The notes: generated by a model not told the origin, from the letters alone. Positions 45,601 through 54,679 are shown, counted from the first letter of the stretch. The stretch is 64,000 nt of DNA from Clostridiales bacterium (GCA_018364155.1 JAGZMM010000001.1:682001-746000); one strand, 5' to 3'. Program-made: numbers and translations.

Positions 45601-46180
45601 CCAGCAGCCGGACGAGATTTTCCTCTGCCGCAGAAAGGCGGCGCTCCGCCTCGATTTTTCGGTAGCGGTATTTGGAGATGCCCGCCGCTTCCTCGAAGAT
45701 TTCCCGGCGTTCGTCCGACTTGGAGCCTACAATATCGGCAATCTTGCCCTGGCCGATGATGGAATACCCGTCTCGACCAAGGCCGGTATCCATAAAAAGC
45801 TCGTGCACGTCCTTGAGCCGCACCGCCGCGCCGTTTAGCAGATAGTCCGACTCACCCGACCGGTAATACCGCCGGGTGACCCGCACGTCGTCGCTGTCGA
45901 AGTTAAGGCTGCGGTCGGCGTTGTCGATGGTCAGGGATACTTCCGCAAAGCCCTTGGCCTTACGGGTGGAGGTGCCCACGAAGACCACGTCCTCCATGCG
46001 CGCGCCCCGCAGCTGGCGGGAGGACTGCTCGCCCAACACCCAGCGTACCGCATCGCTGATGTTGCTTTTGCCGGAGCCGTTGGGGCCTACCACCGCCGTG
46101 ACGCCCTGGCCGAAGGTCAGGGTGGTCTTGTCCGCGAAGGATTTGAAGCCCTGCAGTTCAAGGGATTTTAACAGCACCAA
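42608..46180 (-). CDS. smc: Chromosome segregation protein SMC
   Basis: A 1190-residue SMC. The N-terminal head has Walker A VVGPNGSGKSNISDAVRWVLG; two long coiled coils (about 170-500 and 680-1020) surround the hinge, recognisable by GGAMQNIVTEDENAAKAAIA and the GGSLTGGS motif; the C-terminal head has the signature LSGGEKALVAISLYFAILR and Walker B FCVLDEIEAALDD. With ScpA and ScpB it compacts and segregates the chromosome. Start TTG 46180, or GTG 46177, behind AAAGG. The order rnc-smc-ftsY is classical; here a radical SAM gene sits between rnc and smc. Confidence 0.97.
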   Translation of the reverse strand: MVLLKSLELQGFKSFADKTTLTFGQGVTAVVGPNGSGKSNISDAVRWVLGEQSSRQLRGARMEDVVFVGTSTRKAKGFAEVSLTIDNADRSLNFDSDDVRVTRRYYRSGESDYLLNGAAVRLKDVHELFMDTGLGRDGYSIIGQGKIADIVGSKSDERREIFEEAAGISKYRYRKIEAERRLSAAEENLVRLLDILKELEGRVEPLKEQAAKAERFLTLSGEKKVLEIGIWVKSLSKAKEVLLEQEHKLLSARSQHEGVEETLSDIEREIEEVQIESGRLAAAIDEVRRSVSSLEEQAVRTEGEGNVLKNTVEHNLASIQRIEGEIAASSQSGEELRGQMAEYEEKMKKGEQAAAEKTARLNECTVRMQELLEQNLGHSEQMDRLSKELSVLTQKDADVRITSITARSELESIEARQKTLDESQQAATLTKDALLRELTEIQDGLKELGGHMESLQNAAKGYQIRLESRQKRLDGQRQLADKLSLDANEMHRRAKLLEDLERNLEGFAYSVKNVMKQASHGALRGILGPVSRLITVPGEYAQAIETALGGAMQNIVTEDENAAKAAIAYLKRGDGGRATFLPVTSVKGSRLYEKGLDDCYGFVGIAAGLVEYNPKFEGIVASLLGRVAVAEDLDCAIAIAKRYSYKFRVVTLDGQVVNAGGSLTGGSHTKNAGLLGRRSEIEKIKGQAKELEGQAAAARQKQQIFAEELAASQAELSGVKGEIATAQEDHIRFEAEQKRVESQLLTAEQNLRSMEVQHSLLTEKKAELTAALENVGKDAADIAAKKEKVQEELAALTGGRENLDRRREQLSAKSETLRLELLAVEKDVEAARESVRQLQERRSGQARHAQELERQKAEFLQKNEQLTQDITQRLQSARALREQAARAENDIREKTEQREGCSRRFQELRGQEKERSDERERLGRELARLEERKAASQKDYDEIIKKLWDEYELTRREAEETAAPVEDLPKAQRRLNEIKNAIRSLGSVNVSAIEEYQEVSERYTFLKAQVEDVEHARDELYRLIKELTGKMHELFLDRFAKINGEFGQIFTELFGGGKAQLTLTDPEDVLTSGIEISVQPPGKIITHLDSLSGGEKALVAISLYFAILRVSPSPFCVLDEIEAALDDVNVSRFASYLRRMSGNTQFIAITHRRGTMEEADVLYGVTMQEEGVSKLLELRASELQEKWHLS

Positions 46181-46192
46181 AGTTCCGCCTTT

Positions 46193-47191
46193 CTATGTAC
46201 AAGTGATTCGAAGCTCTCCCGCCTTCATCCCCTCTTGGGGGACGACCTTACAGGAGAAGCCAAGTTTTTGTAACCGGGACAGGTTGCGTTTTTTCTGTCC
46301 CGTCATTTTCGATTGGTCCTTTGGATTGATTTGGATACAATAGTGCCCCGGTTTACGGCCGCACAGCAGTCTTTCTGCCCGGCAAAAGAACCGTTCGTTC
46401 TCGCAAAGCTCCCCGAAAGCCGGGTGCCAGGGTCCTGCGAGCCGGTGCTCCTGCATAGACGCCTCGGCATGCAGCCCCACCCGGATGACCCGGATGTGCC
46501 GCTCCTCAAAGAAATCCAAAAGCTCAGCGCAGAGTGCCACTGTCTCCCAAAGTCCCGGCGGCGTATACCGGCCTTCTACGTACCAGTCGGCAAGAGGGGT
46601 CCCCTCCATAACCACTGCGGGATAAATGCGCACCGTATCCGGCGTTAACGCCGCCAGCTCTTCGGCAGTGCGCCGGGCGCCGTCGTCGGTGTCCCCATAA
46701 AGCCCGGTCATCATCTGAAGGCCTAGAGAAAGCCCCGCCTTCTGAATCCCCGCGGCCGCTTTCCTGACGTCCTGGGCGGTATGGCCCCGCCCGTTTTTCT
46801 TGAGAACATCATCGTCCATGCTCTGGGCGCCCAGCTCCACCGCGGTAACGCCGTACGCTTTTAAAAGGCCAAGCACCTCTTCATCCACCGCGTCGGGCCG
46901 GGTGGAAACCCGGATGCCGGAAAGCTTGCCCTCGCCTACATAGTCCCGGGCCGCCTCCAATAGGCCGCACATAACGCCGCGGTTCATCGCGGTAAAGCTG
47001 CCGCCGAAAAAGGCAAGCTCGCTGTCTTTCGCGCGGGTGCCCAGGTCCCTCAACGCCTGTTCGGCTGTCTTTCGCACCGTTTCGGGCGTGGGAATCCGGG
47101 CCTGCCCAGAGATGCGCCGCTGGTCGCAGAAGCTGCAGGCATACGGGCAGCCGGCGTGGGGGACAAAAATGGCCACGTTTGCGTGCTTCAC
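46193..47191 (-). CDS. Radical SAM protein (Elp3-like, no acetyltransferase domain)
   Basis: A 332-residue radical SAM protein with the cluster motif C-x3-C-x2-C in HAGCPYACSFCDQRRISGQ (about residues 15-22), then LAFFGGSFTAMNRG and ISTRPDAVDEEVL-like strands, and ELGAQSMDDDVLKKNGRGHT, the pattern of the Elp3/COG1243 branch. The GNAT acetyltransferase half of true Elp3 is missing. Function unknown; a tRNA or small-RNA target is possible. The GTG start at 47191 overlaps the rnc stop by 4 nt (GTGA) with a poor ribosome site, implying translational coupling. The gene is commonly found between rnc and smc in clostridia. Confidence 0.82.
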   Translation of the reverse strand: MKHANVAIFVPHAGCPYACSFCDQRRISGQARIPTPETVRKTAEQALRDLGTRAKDSELAFFGGSFTAMNRGVMCGLLEAARDYVGEGKLSGIRVSTRPDAVDEEVLGLLKAYGVTAVELGAQSMDDDVLKKNGRGHTAQDVRKAAAGIQKAGLSLGLQMMTGLYGDTDDGARRTAEELAALTPDTVRIYPAVVMEGTPLADWYVEGRYTPPGLWETVALCAELLDFFEERHIRVIRVGLHAEASMQEHRLAGPWHPAFGELCENERFFCRAERLLCGRKPGHYCIQINPKDQSKMTGQKKRNLSRLQKLGFSCKVVPQEGMKAGELRITCT

Positions 47192-47865
47192 TTGTCGCAG
47201 CCCATCAAGTGCAGCGCTTCTCTTGCCGCCTGTTGCTCCGCTTCCTTCTTGCTGTGCCCGCTGCCTTTCCCGATGCAATTGGAATTTAAAAACACCTCTA
47301 CGGTAAAACGCTTGTCGTGGTCCGGCCCGCTCTCACCCGTCAGGACATAGCTCAGGCTTTCGCCTGGATTTTGCTGAACAATCTCCTGAAGGGTGGTCTT
47401 GTAATCCCGGAACGGCTTCGCGTTGACGGTGCTTTCCTCTTTAACAAAGCGCAGGATATGCCGCCTGGCGGGTTCCATGCCTCCGTCCAGATAGATGGCG
47501 GCAATGACCGCCTCAAACGCGTCCGCCAGCACCGAAGGCCGTTCCCGTCCGCCGGTGTGCTGCTCGCCCTTGCCCAAAAGCAGGTACTTGCCCAAATCAA
47601 TTTCCCTTGCAAAGCGGCAAAGGGACTTTTCACACACCAAGGCCGCCCGCATCCGAGTCAGTTCTCCCTCTGGCTGGGTTTCGTAACTGCGGTAAAGATA
47701 GTCGGACACTACGATGCTCAGTACCGAGTCTCCCAAAAATTCCAGCCGTTCATTGCTCACCCCGCCTTTTTTTCCTTCGTTAGCATAGGACGAATGGGTC
47801 AGCGCTGTTTTCAGCAGGCCTTCGTTTTGAAAGGTATACCCGATTTTCTTTTGCAGTTCCTTCAT
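47188..47865 (-). CDS. rnc: Ribonuclease III
   Basis: A 225-residue RNase III. The catalytic signature NERLEFLGDSVLSIVVSDYL (about residues 37-56) carries the metal-binding Glu and Asp; ADAFEAVIAAIYLDGG provides the second acidic pair. The C-terminal double-stranded RNA-binding domain runs from DYKTTLQEIVQQ to SKKEAEQQAAREALHLM. It processes rRNA precursors and structured mRNAs. ATG 47865 has GGAGG 8 nt upstream. It is the first gene of the long operon to leuS. Confidence 0.96.
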   Translation of the reverse strand: MKELQKKIGYTFQNEGLLKTALTHSSYANEGKKGGVSNERLEFLGDSVLSIVVSDYLYRSYETQPEGELTRMRAALVCEKSLCRFAREIDLGKYLLLGKGEQHTGGRERPSVLADAFEAVIAAIYLDGGMEPARRHILRFVKEESTVNAKPFRDYKTTLQEIVQQNPGESLSYVLTGESGPDHDKRFTVEVFLNSNCIGKGSGHSKKEAEQQAAREALHLMGCDK

Positions 47866-47999
47866 GTGACACGCCTCCTTTTCCTCTTGTTTTTCCCTTG
47901 AGCTGCTTTTAAGCGGCCAAAGGGAAAAATACCGATTGCCGGCACCCCCATTCTCCGGGAATACCGGCAAAAATGAAACGAAATTCTATGCTTCCTTTT

Positions 48000-48029
48000 A
48001 TGATAAAAGTCCCGGGCCGGCTTTGTCAA
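48000..48029 (-). promoter_or_regulatory. Promoter of the rnc-leuS operon
   Basis: On the minus strand TTGACA (48029-48024) and TATCAT (48005-48000) are spaced by 18 nt. It lies in the plsX-rnc gap, leaving a leader of about 125 nt. acpP, often found between plsX and rnc, is absent. Confidence 0.75.
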
Positions 48030-48063
48030 TAGACCGCCCCGAATCCAGGCAAAACGCGTAAGG

Positions 48064-49056
48064 CTATTTGCCCTCCTGCAGACTCTCCTCAATGGTACCG
48101 ATGACGTTTCCCTTGGCAAAGTCACAGGCCAGGCGGATGGCGTTCTGGAAGGCGTAAGCGTTGGAGCTGCCGTGAGCCTTGAAAACCGGCTTAGAAGTGC
48201 CAAGCAGGGGCGCGCCGCCGTATTCGTCGGTGTCCATCCGCTTTTTGAAGGCTTTGAGCCCCGGCATAATCATGGCCGCGGCCAGCTTTCCCTTTAAGTT
48301 TGCCTTTAAAATTCCCTTAATATTCCCGAACAGGGTGCCCGCCACCCCTTCGGTCAGCTTTAAGATCACGTTTCCGGTAAACCCGTCCGCTACCAGCACG
48401 TCGCACACGCCCGCCGGGAAATCCCTGGCCTCCACGTTGCCGATAAAGTTGACCGGCGCCTTGGAAAGCAGAGAAAACGCCTCGTGCTGGAGTTCTCCGC
48501 CCTTGGTGGGCTCGGTACCCACGTTGGCAAGGCCGACCTTGGGCGCCTTTATTCCCATGACCTTTTCCATATAGGCGCTGCCCATAATGCCGAACTGCTC
48601 GAGCATCTCCGGACGGCATTCCACGTTGGCGCCCCCGTCGATGAGCATGTAAAACCCATTGTCACAGGGCAAAATCGGGGCCAGGGCGCACCGCTTGATG
48701 CCCTTGATGCGCTTGACAAGCAGGGTCGAGCCGATGAGCAGGGCGCCGGTGGACCCGGCGGACACAAACGCGTCCCCTTCTCCGGCGGCGAGCCTGCGCA
48801 GCCCCTCGGCCATGGAGCAGTTTTTCTTGGACTTGACCACTTCTCCCGGCTCGTCCTCCATGGAAATCACGTCCGGCGCATGGACGATCTCCATGTCTGC
48901 AAGGGAAATCTGATTGTCTGCCGCCACCTTGCGGATAACGCTTTCGTCGCCGCACAACAAAATGTCACACCCGTAAGCGGCCACCGCCGCAGCGCTTCCC
49001 TTCAGTATTTCCAGCGGCGCGTTGTCGCCGCCAAAGGCATCCACAATGATTTTCAT
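48064..49056 (-). CDS. plsX: Phosphate acyltransferase PlsX
   Basis: A 330-residue PlsX, which transfers acyl groups from acyl-ACP to inorganic phosphate for phospholipid synthesis with PlsY. The N-terminus MKIIVDAFGGDNAPLEILKG is diagnostic, as are EDEPGEVVKSKKNCSM, FVSAGSTGALL and GANVECRPEML. The start is at ATG 49056, preceded by GGAAG. It lies 4 nt after trmFO. The usual partners fabD, fabG and acpP do not follow. Confidence 0.95.
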   Translation of the reverse strand: MKIIVDAFGGDNAPLEILKGSAAAVAAYGCDILLCGDESVIRKVAADNQISLADMEIVHAPDVISMEDEPGEVVKSKKNCSMAEGLRRLAAGEGDAFVSAGSTGALLIGSTLLVKRIKGIKRCALAPILPCDNGFYMLIDGGANVECRPEMLEQFGIMGSAYMEKVMGIKAPKVGLANVGTEPTKGGELQHEAFSLLSKAPVNFIGNVEARDFPAGVCDVLVADGFTGNVILKLTEGVAGTLFGNIKGILKANLKGKLAAAMIMPGLKAFKKRMDTDEYGGAPLLGTSKPVFKAHGSSNAYAFQNAIRLACDFAKGNVIGTIEESLQEGK

Positions 49057-49060
49057 AACG

Positions 49061-50410
49061 CTACGCTTCCTTTCCGTCTTGTTCCTTTGGGAAAGATGCT
49101 TCCTTCTCAAGCTTTTGCACCGTTTCTTCCAAGCTGGAAAGCGCTCGCTTGGCAAGCGCTCCATACCGCAGCTTTTTGTCCCGGATGTGCTCGGGCAGAG
49201 AGGGGAGAATGCCGAAATTCGCCCCCATAGGCTCGAATTTCGCCGTGCTCCCAGCCGTGATAAAATGCAAAAGCGCCCCCGACATGGTGTCGGGTCCCGG
49301 CAGCACCGGTTCTTTCCCCAGCACCCGCCTTGCGGCATGAATCCCCGCCCAGATGCCCGACATGGCCGATTCCATGTACCCTTCCACCCCGGTAATCTGC
49401 CCGGCGAAGAAAAGGTTTTGGTCGGTTTTCAGGCTTTGGTCGGGGTTTAAGAGCTTAGGGGAGTCTAAGAAGCTGTTGCGGTGCATCACCCCGTACCGGG
49501 CAAACTCCGCATTTCGAAGAGCTGGAATCATGGAGAACACCCGCTTCTGCTCGGGGAATTTCAAATTCGTCTGAAATCCTACCAGATTATAAAGGGTCCC
49601 CTCGGCGTTCTCTCTGCGAAGCTGCACCACCGCCCAAGGCCGGTGCCCGGTGCGCGGGTCGCGCAACCCCACCGGCTTTAAGGGGCCGTAGCGAATGGTG
49701 TCCGGCCCGCGCTTGGCCATAATCTCGATGGGCATGCAGCCCTCGTAGACGTTGGGCTTGTCAAAGGCGTGAAGGGTGGCGCTTTCGGCGTGGATGAGCG
49801 CCTCATAAAAAGCCTCGTACTCTTCCTTGTTCATGGGGCAGTTGATGTAATCGTCCTCCCCCCGGTCGTACCGGGAGGCGGCGAAGGCGCTGCCCATGTC
49901 CACCGATTCGGCCGTAACAATGGGGGCGGCCGCATCATAAAAGCTCAAATACCCTTCCCCCACCTTTTGCTCCACCGCTTTGGCAAACGCCCCCGCCGTC
50001 AGCGGCCCGGTGGCCACAATGGTGACCCCGTCCTCTGGCAGCGCGGATACTGGGCGGCGCTCCACGGTAATAAGAGGATCTTCTTCCATGGCCTTCGTAA
50101 GAAGGCCGGAAAACCGATCCCGGTCCACCGCCAGCGCGCCGCCGGCGGGCACCCGGCAGGCTTTCGCCGCCTCCAAACAAATCGAACCCAGCCGCTCCAT
50201 CTCTGCTTTTAACAGCCCGCCTGCGCTTTCTAAGCGCATGGCTTTGAGGGAATTGGAGCAAACCAACTCTCCAAAATTAGCCGACCGATGGGCCGGGGAA
50301 AACTGGATTGGCTTTTGTTCGAGCAGGGTGACGGGAATTCCCGCTTTTGTCAGCTGCCGCGCTGCCTCACACCCGGCGAGGCCAGCGCCGATTACCGTAA
50401 CCCTGTTCAT
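49061..50410 (-). CDS. trmFO: Methylenetetrahydrofolate-tRNA-(uracil-5-)-methyltransferase TrmFO
   Basis: A 449-residue FAD-dependent enzyme that makes m5U54 in the tRNA T-loop using methylene-THF. The FAD-binding motif is VTVIGAGLAGCEAARQLTKAG (split at residues 4-24), followed by SNSLKAMRLESAGGLLKAEM with the Cys-containing loop CSN, and FDKPNVYEGCMPIE with the catalytic Cys. The order topA-trmFO is conserved in Firmicutes; it overlaps topA by 4 nt. Confidence 0.96.
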   Translation of the reverse strand: MNRVTVIGAGLAGCEAARQLTKAGIPVTLLEQKPIQFSPAHRSANFGELVCSNSLKAMRLESAGGLLKAEMERLGSICLEAAKACRVPAGGALAVDRDRFSGLLTKAMEEDPLITVERRPVSALPEDGVTIVATGPLTAGAFAKAVEQKVGEGYLSFYDAAAPIVTAESVDMGSAFAASRYDRGEDDYINCPMNKEEYEAFYEALIHAESATLHAFDKPNVYEGCMPIEIMAKRGPDTIRYGPLKPVGLRDPRTGHRPWAVVQLRRENAEGTLYNLVGFQTNLKFPEQKRVFSMIPALRNAEFARYGVMHRNSFLDSPKLLNPDQSLKTDQNLFFAGQITGVEGYMESAMSGIWAGIHAARRVLGKEPVLPGPDTMSGALLHFITAGSTAKFEPMGANFGILPSLPEHIRDKKLRYGALAKRALSSLEETVQKLEKEASFPKEQDGKEA

Positions 50411-52512
50411 TGCTCCTCCGTCTTCTTGGCGGCCTTTTCCACCGGACGCTCATAGTCGCACTCTTCTGAGGCGCAGTAGATTTTCGCCATCTTGCCTTTT
50501 TTCTGGAACAGGCTTTTGCCGCACTTGGGACACTTCTCCGCAATGGGCAGATCCCACGTCATAAAGCCGCAGTCCTTATAGTTTTCACAGCCGTAGTAAG
50601 GCCGGCCCTTTTTGGACTTTCTCTCAATCATTCTGGCGCCGCATTTCGGGCAAAAGCCGCCGGTTTCCTTGACGAGCTTCTTGGTATTCTTGCATTCGGG
50701 GTATCCCGGGCAGGCCAGGAACTTACCGAACCGCCCGAGCTTGATGACCATCTTGCGCCCGCATTTTTCGCATACAATGTCGGTTTCCTCATCCGGGATT
50801 TTCACCCGGGTGCCGTCCATCTTCTTTTCCGCTTCCTCCAGAGTATTCTCAAAACCGCCGTAGAAGTCGTGAAGGGTCTCCACCCAGTTTTTCTCTCCTG
50901 CTTCCACTTCGTCGAGATCGTGCTCCATATTGGCGGTGAACTTTACGTCCACGATGTTTTGAAAAAGATCCTTCATCAGCTTGGTGGTCACGTCTCCGAG
51001 CACGGTGGGCTTTAACGCCTTCCCTTCCCGCTCCACATAGTCCCTCGCCAGGATGGTGGTGATGGTGGGCGCATAGGTGGACGGGCGGCCGATGCCGTTT
51101 TCCTCCAGCGCCTTAATGAGAGACGCCTCCGTAAACCGGGGAGGCGGCTGGGTAAAGTGCTGGTTGCCCTTAAGCTCTTTTAGACGCAGCACCTCGTCCT
51201 TTTCCAGAGGCGGCAGCATGGTGCCCGCCTCTTCCTCCTCGTCCTTGCTTTCTTCATAGAGGACGGTAAAACCGTCGAAGCGAACGGTATGGCCGGAGGC
51301 CTTAAACACATAGTCCCCCGCCGAAATGTCCGCCGCCACCGTGTCGTACACGGCGTTTGCCATCTGGCTGGCGATAAACCGCTCCCAGATGAGCTTATAA
51401 AGCTTATACTGATCCAGGGAAAGGCTGTCTTTCACCCGGGCGGGAGTGAGGCTCGGCATGGTGGGGCGGATGGCTTCGTGGCCATCCTGGGCGGAGGCGC
51501 GGCTTTTGAACACACGGGGCTTTTCCGGCAGGTACTTGTCCCCGTAGGTTTCCTTAATATAGGCGGCGGACGCGTCCCGCGCCTCGTCTGCGATACGCAG
51601 CGAGTCGGTACGCATATAGGTGATCAGACCCATGGCGCCCATCCCGGCCACTTCCACGCCTTCGTACAGCTCCTGAGCCGCCTTCATGGTACGCCTAGCC
51701 TGGAAGCCCAGCTTACGGGAAGCGTCCTGCTGCATGGTGGAGGTGATAAAGGGCGGCGCGGGGGATTTGCGGCGCACGCCTTTTTTCAGCTTGGCAACCT
51801 GATAGGTGGCGCCCTCGAGATTCTTTAGAATCTCGTCCGCCTGTTCCTTGTTCTTGATTTTGATTTTGCCCTTCTGGTCCCCGTAAAAAAGGGCGGCAAA
51901 AGGCTTTTTGGTTCCCTTCTTCAAGAGCTTTGCGTCCAGCGTCCAGTATTCCTGGGGCTTAAACTTCTTGATTTCCTCTTCCCGGTCCACAATCAGCCGC
52001 ACCGCCACCGACTGGACCCGTCCGGCGGAAAGCCCTCTTCGTACCTTGCGCCAAAGAAAGGGGCTGATCTTATAGCCCACGATTCGGTCAAGAATACGCC
52101 GGGCCTGCTGGGCGTTGACCAAGTCCTCGTCGATCTGACGGGGATGGGCCATGCCCGCCTGCACGCCGGATTTGGTGATCTCGTTGAAGGTCACCCGGTT
52201 GGAGGCGTGCTCATCCAGGTGAAGAAGCTCCGCTAGGTGCCAGGAAATCGCCTCTCCTTCCCGATCGGGGTCGGTGGCGAGATAGACCTTGTCGCTTTTT
52301 TGGGCAGCGTCCTTCAGCTCCTGAATCAGCTCCTCCTTTCCCTTGATCTCGGTATACAGAGGCTGAAAATCATGCTCCACATCCACGCCCAGCTTGGATT
52401 TGGGAAGGTCGCGGATATGGCCCATGGAGGCAATGACTTCGTAGTTCTTTCCTAGGTACTTTTTAATGGTTTTGGCTTTGGCGGGAGATTCCACAATTAC
52501 CAAATCTGACAT
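50407..52512 (-). CDS. topA: DNA topoisomerase I
   Basis: A 701-residue type IA topoisomerase that relaxes negative supercoils. The Toprim domain starts LVIVESPAKAKTIKKYLG and contains TDPDREGEAISWHLAE; the active-site Tyr lies in GLITYMRTDSLRIAD. The C-terminus has three four-cysteine zinc ribbons, starting CEKCGRKMVIKLGRFGKFLACPGYP, CPKCGARM and CPKCGKSL, the last ending in CASEECDYERP. ATG 52512 has AAGGATGG upstream. It follows dprA by 45 nt, the same arrangement as in Bacillus. Confidence 0.97.
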   Translation of the reverse strand: MSDLVIVESPAKAKTIKKYLGKNYEVIASMGHIRDLPKSKLGVDVEHDFQPLYTEIKGKEELIQELKDAAQKSDKVYLATDPDREGEAISWHLAELLHLDEHASNRVTFNEITKSGVQAGMAHPRQIDEDLVNAQQARRILDRIVGYKISPFLWRKVRRGLSAGRVQSVAVRLIVDREEEIKKFKPQEYWTLDAKLLKKGTKKPFAALFYGDQKGKIKIKNKEQADEILKNLEGATYQVAKLKKGVRRKSPAPPFITSTMQQDASRKLGFQARRTMKAAQELYEGVEVAGMGAMGLITYMRTDSLRIADEARDASAAYIKETYGDKYLPEKPRVFKSRASAQDGHEAIRPTMPSLTPARVKDSLSLDQYKLYKLIWERFIASQMANAVYDTVAADISAGDYVFKASGHTVRFDGFTVLYEESKDEEEEAGTMLPPLEKDEVLRLKELKGNQHFTQPPPRFTEASLIKALEENGIGRPSTYAPTITTILARDYVEREGKALKPTVLGDVTTKLMKDLFQNIVDVKFTANMEHDLDEVEAGEKNWVETLHDFYGGFENTLEEAEKKMDGTRVKIPDEETDIVCEKCGRKMVIKLGRFGKFLACPGYPECKNTKKLVKETGGFCPKCGARMIERKSKKGRPYYGCENYKDCGFMTWDLPIAEKCPKCGKSLFQKKGKMAKIYCASEECDYERPVEKAAKKTEEQ

Positions 52513-52557
52513 GAAATTACCATCCTTGTGTATCATTTTCCTGTTTCAAAACAGGAG

Positions 52558-53778
52558 TTATCGGTTGGGTTTACGGCAAAAACGCCGCCCCGGAAACGAC
52601 TGGGTTAAGCCCGCGATTTCAAGCTCGGTCATAGCGGCAAGCGCCATGCGCACCTCGACCTTTGCCGCGGCGGCCAGGTCGTTGATATGGGCAGGCTCAC
52701 AGGGAAGGACTGCATAGAGCGCCTTCGCCCCGTCGGACAGCGTGGGCACGGCTTCGTTTACCTGGGGCGTCTGCGGCTTTTTTTCGTGTGGGGAATCGGA
52801 CTTGGCGGCAGCCTGTCGTTTTTGGGTTTTTCCCGGGGCCGGCGGCGTAACCGGGCTGGCCGATTCCTTGATGCCGGCGATTTTCAGGCTTATCCTATGC
52901 GGATACTGGTCGATATATTCTTCTAAGATGTCGTAGGCACAAGCCACCGGCTTGGCCCCTTGGGCAATCAGCCGGTTGCAGCCCAGCGACGTGGGGCTCA
53001 TGACGCTGCCGGGAATGGCAAACACGTCCCGGCCCTGTTCGTTTGCCCAGTTGGCGGTGATGAGCGCGCCGCTTCGCTCGCCTGCCTCCACCACCAAGGT
53101 ACCCAAAGACAGGCCGGACATGAGCCGGTTTCGAATGGGAAAGGCGTTGCGGCCGATGGGCGCGCCCGGCGGATACTCGGATAGAACCGCACCCTGCTGT
53201 TCCACGATCTGACGGCGCAGCTCCTCGTTTCCCACCAGCTGACCTGCGTTGATGCCGCCGGCCAGCACCGCAATGGTTCTTCCGCCCGTTTTCAGAGCGC
53301 CTTTGTGGGCAATGGTGTCCACCCCGTAAGCGCCGCCGCTGACAATCACCACCCCGGCCTTCGCCATGGTGGCGGAAATCTGCATGGCCACTTGCTGGCC
53401 GTAGGGCGTGCAGCCTCTGGTCCCCACGACGGCAATCAACACTTCATCGTCCACTTCACACAGGTCGCCCCACACATAAAGGGCCGCTGGATAATCCGGC
53501 AGGGTGAGCAGACGCTTGGGGTATTTGGGATGGTCCGGAGTTAGAATGTGATAGTGGAGCCGGATGCAGTCCTTAATCACCGGTGTCACCGATTGGGGCG
53601 TGACTTCCCCAAGGCGCCTAAGTTCCTTAGGCGTAAAGAACCCCGTTTCTTTCCACAGGGTATTTCCTCCCTGGTAAAACTCTTCGAGCGAGCTGTAAGC
53701 AGAATGCACGGCGCGGACCTTACGGCTTCCTACACCCAGTGCCCTTTGTAACCAAAGCCAATAATACATGCTGTGCAT
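52558..53778 (-). CDS. dprA: DNA-processing protein DprA
   Basis: A 406-residue DprA, which loads RecA on incoming single-stranded DNA during transformation. The Rossmann-like core shows AVVGTRGCTPYGQQVAMQIS and VSGGAYGVDTIAHKGALKTG, then FPIRNRLMSGLS. It has an N-terminal SAM/HhH-like region and a C-terminal winged helix (HINDLAAAAKVEVRMALAAM), separated by a Lys/Pro-rich linker of about 60 residues. GAGGTG lies 8 nt before the ATG. Other competence genes are not visible in this window. Confidence 0.94.
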   Translation of the reverse strand: MHSMYYWLWLQRALGVGSRKVRAVHSAYSSLEEFYQGGNTLWKETGFFTPKELRRLGEVTPQSVTPVIKDCIRLHYHILTPDHPKYPKRLLTLPDYPAALYVWGDLCEVDDEVLIAVVGTRGCTPYGQQVAMQISATMAKAGVVIVSGGAYGVDTIAHKGALKTGGRTIAVLAGGINAGQLVGNEELRRQIVEQQGAVLSEYPPGAPIGRNAFPIRNRLMSGLSLGTLVVEAGERSGALITANWANEQGRDVFAIPGSVMSPTSLGCNRLIAQGAKPVACAYDILEEYIDQYPHRISLKIAGIKESASPVTPPAPGKTQKRQAAAKSDSPHEKKPQTPQVNEAVPTLSDGAKALYAVLPCEPAHINDLAAAAKVEVRMALAAMTELEIAGLTQSFPGRRFCRKPNR

Positions 53779-53809
53779 TCTGTCAACACCTCGCCTTCTT
53801 TTACATTGC

Positions 53810-54604
53810 TTATTCCTTGGTCATTTCCCACATGAGGATGGCGCTCGCCACCGACGCGTTGAGGGATTCCGCCCGCCCCTTCATGGGGACGGTCACCCGT
53901 TTGTCGCACAAGGCGGCAGTCTGCGGTCTTAGCCCGTTTCCTTCGTTGCCGATGACTACGGCGGCAGGCCCCTTTAAGTCAAGCTTCGTAATGGCCTGCG
54001 CCTGTGCGTCCACCACGGCGGCCAGCGTCTGTACCCCGTTCTTCATCAGCTCCAAAAGCGCTCCTTCCAAATCCGGCGTACGCACAAAGGGCAGGCGGAA
54101 CACCGCGCCCATGGATGCACGCAGCACTTTAGGGTTATACAAATCGCAGCAGCCCTCCGACAGCAGTACCCCCGTCATCCCGAAGGCCTCCGCACTTCGC
54201 AGCACCGCTCCCAGATTAGAGGGGTCCTGCATTTCCTCCAGCGCCAGAATTTTGCATTCTTTTTTTATTGTATATAACCGCGCCTGTTTGTCAAGCGCAG
54301 CACATACGCAAAAAATCCCCTGCGGCTGCTTGGTATCCGCCAGCCGGGCGGCTGCCGAGGGGGAGAGAAAAAAGCATTCCTTACCCGCTGCGAACAACGC
54401 CTGCACCTCGTCTTCATACCGCTTGGCAGCCGCTTCGGTAACGTACACCTCCCGGATGTCCGCGCCGCTTTGCAGCGCGTCCATGCAAAGGCGGGCCCCT
54501 TCGATGATGAAAAGCCCTTCCTCCCGGCGGGCTTTGGCGCTCCCCAGCAGCCGTACGGCGTGCTTTATCCGCTCATTGTCCCGGCTCGTTATGGTCAGCG
54601 GCAT
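53810..54604 (-). CDS. SpoU/TrmH-family RNA 2'-O-methyltransferase
   Basis: A 264-residue SPOUT methyltransferase. An N-terminal substrate-binding domain (residues to about 100) is followed by the three SPOUT motifs: DPSNLGAVLRSAEAFG, VVIGNEGNGL and LNASVASAILMWEM. It corresponds in position to Bacillus ysgA (RlmP, a 23S rRNA 2'-O-methylase) behind rplT, so a 23S rRNA target is likely. The start at ATG 54604 has AAAGGAAG 6 nt upstream. It lies between the terminator of the infC operon and dprA. Confidence 0.9.
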   Translation of the reverse strand: MPLTITSRDNERIKHAVRLLGSAKARREEGLFIIEGARLCMDALQSGADIREVYVTEAAAKRYEDEVQALFAAGKECFFLSPSAAARLADTKQPQGIFCVCAALDKQARLYTIKKECKILALEEMQDPSNLGAVLRSAEAFGMTGVLLSEGCCDLYNPKVLRASMGAVFRLPFVRTPDLEGALLELMKNGVQTLAAVVDAQAQAITKLDLKGPAAVVIGNEGNGLRPQTAALCDKRVTVPMKGRAESLNASVASAILMWEMTKE

Positions 54605-54641
54605 GTTTCTCTTCCTTTCTCTAGAGACGTTGCCAGTCATA

Positions 54642-54670
54642 TAAAAGTACGCCCGGGAATCCTCCCGGGC
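54642..54670 (-). terminator. Terminator after rplT
   Basis: GCCCGGGA/TCCCGGGC hairpin (54651-54670) with a 4-nt loop, followed on the minus strand by GTACTTTTATAT. Read-through into the methylase gene 40 nt on is probable. Confidence 0.75.
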
Positions 54671-54679
54671 GCATCGGTA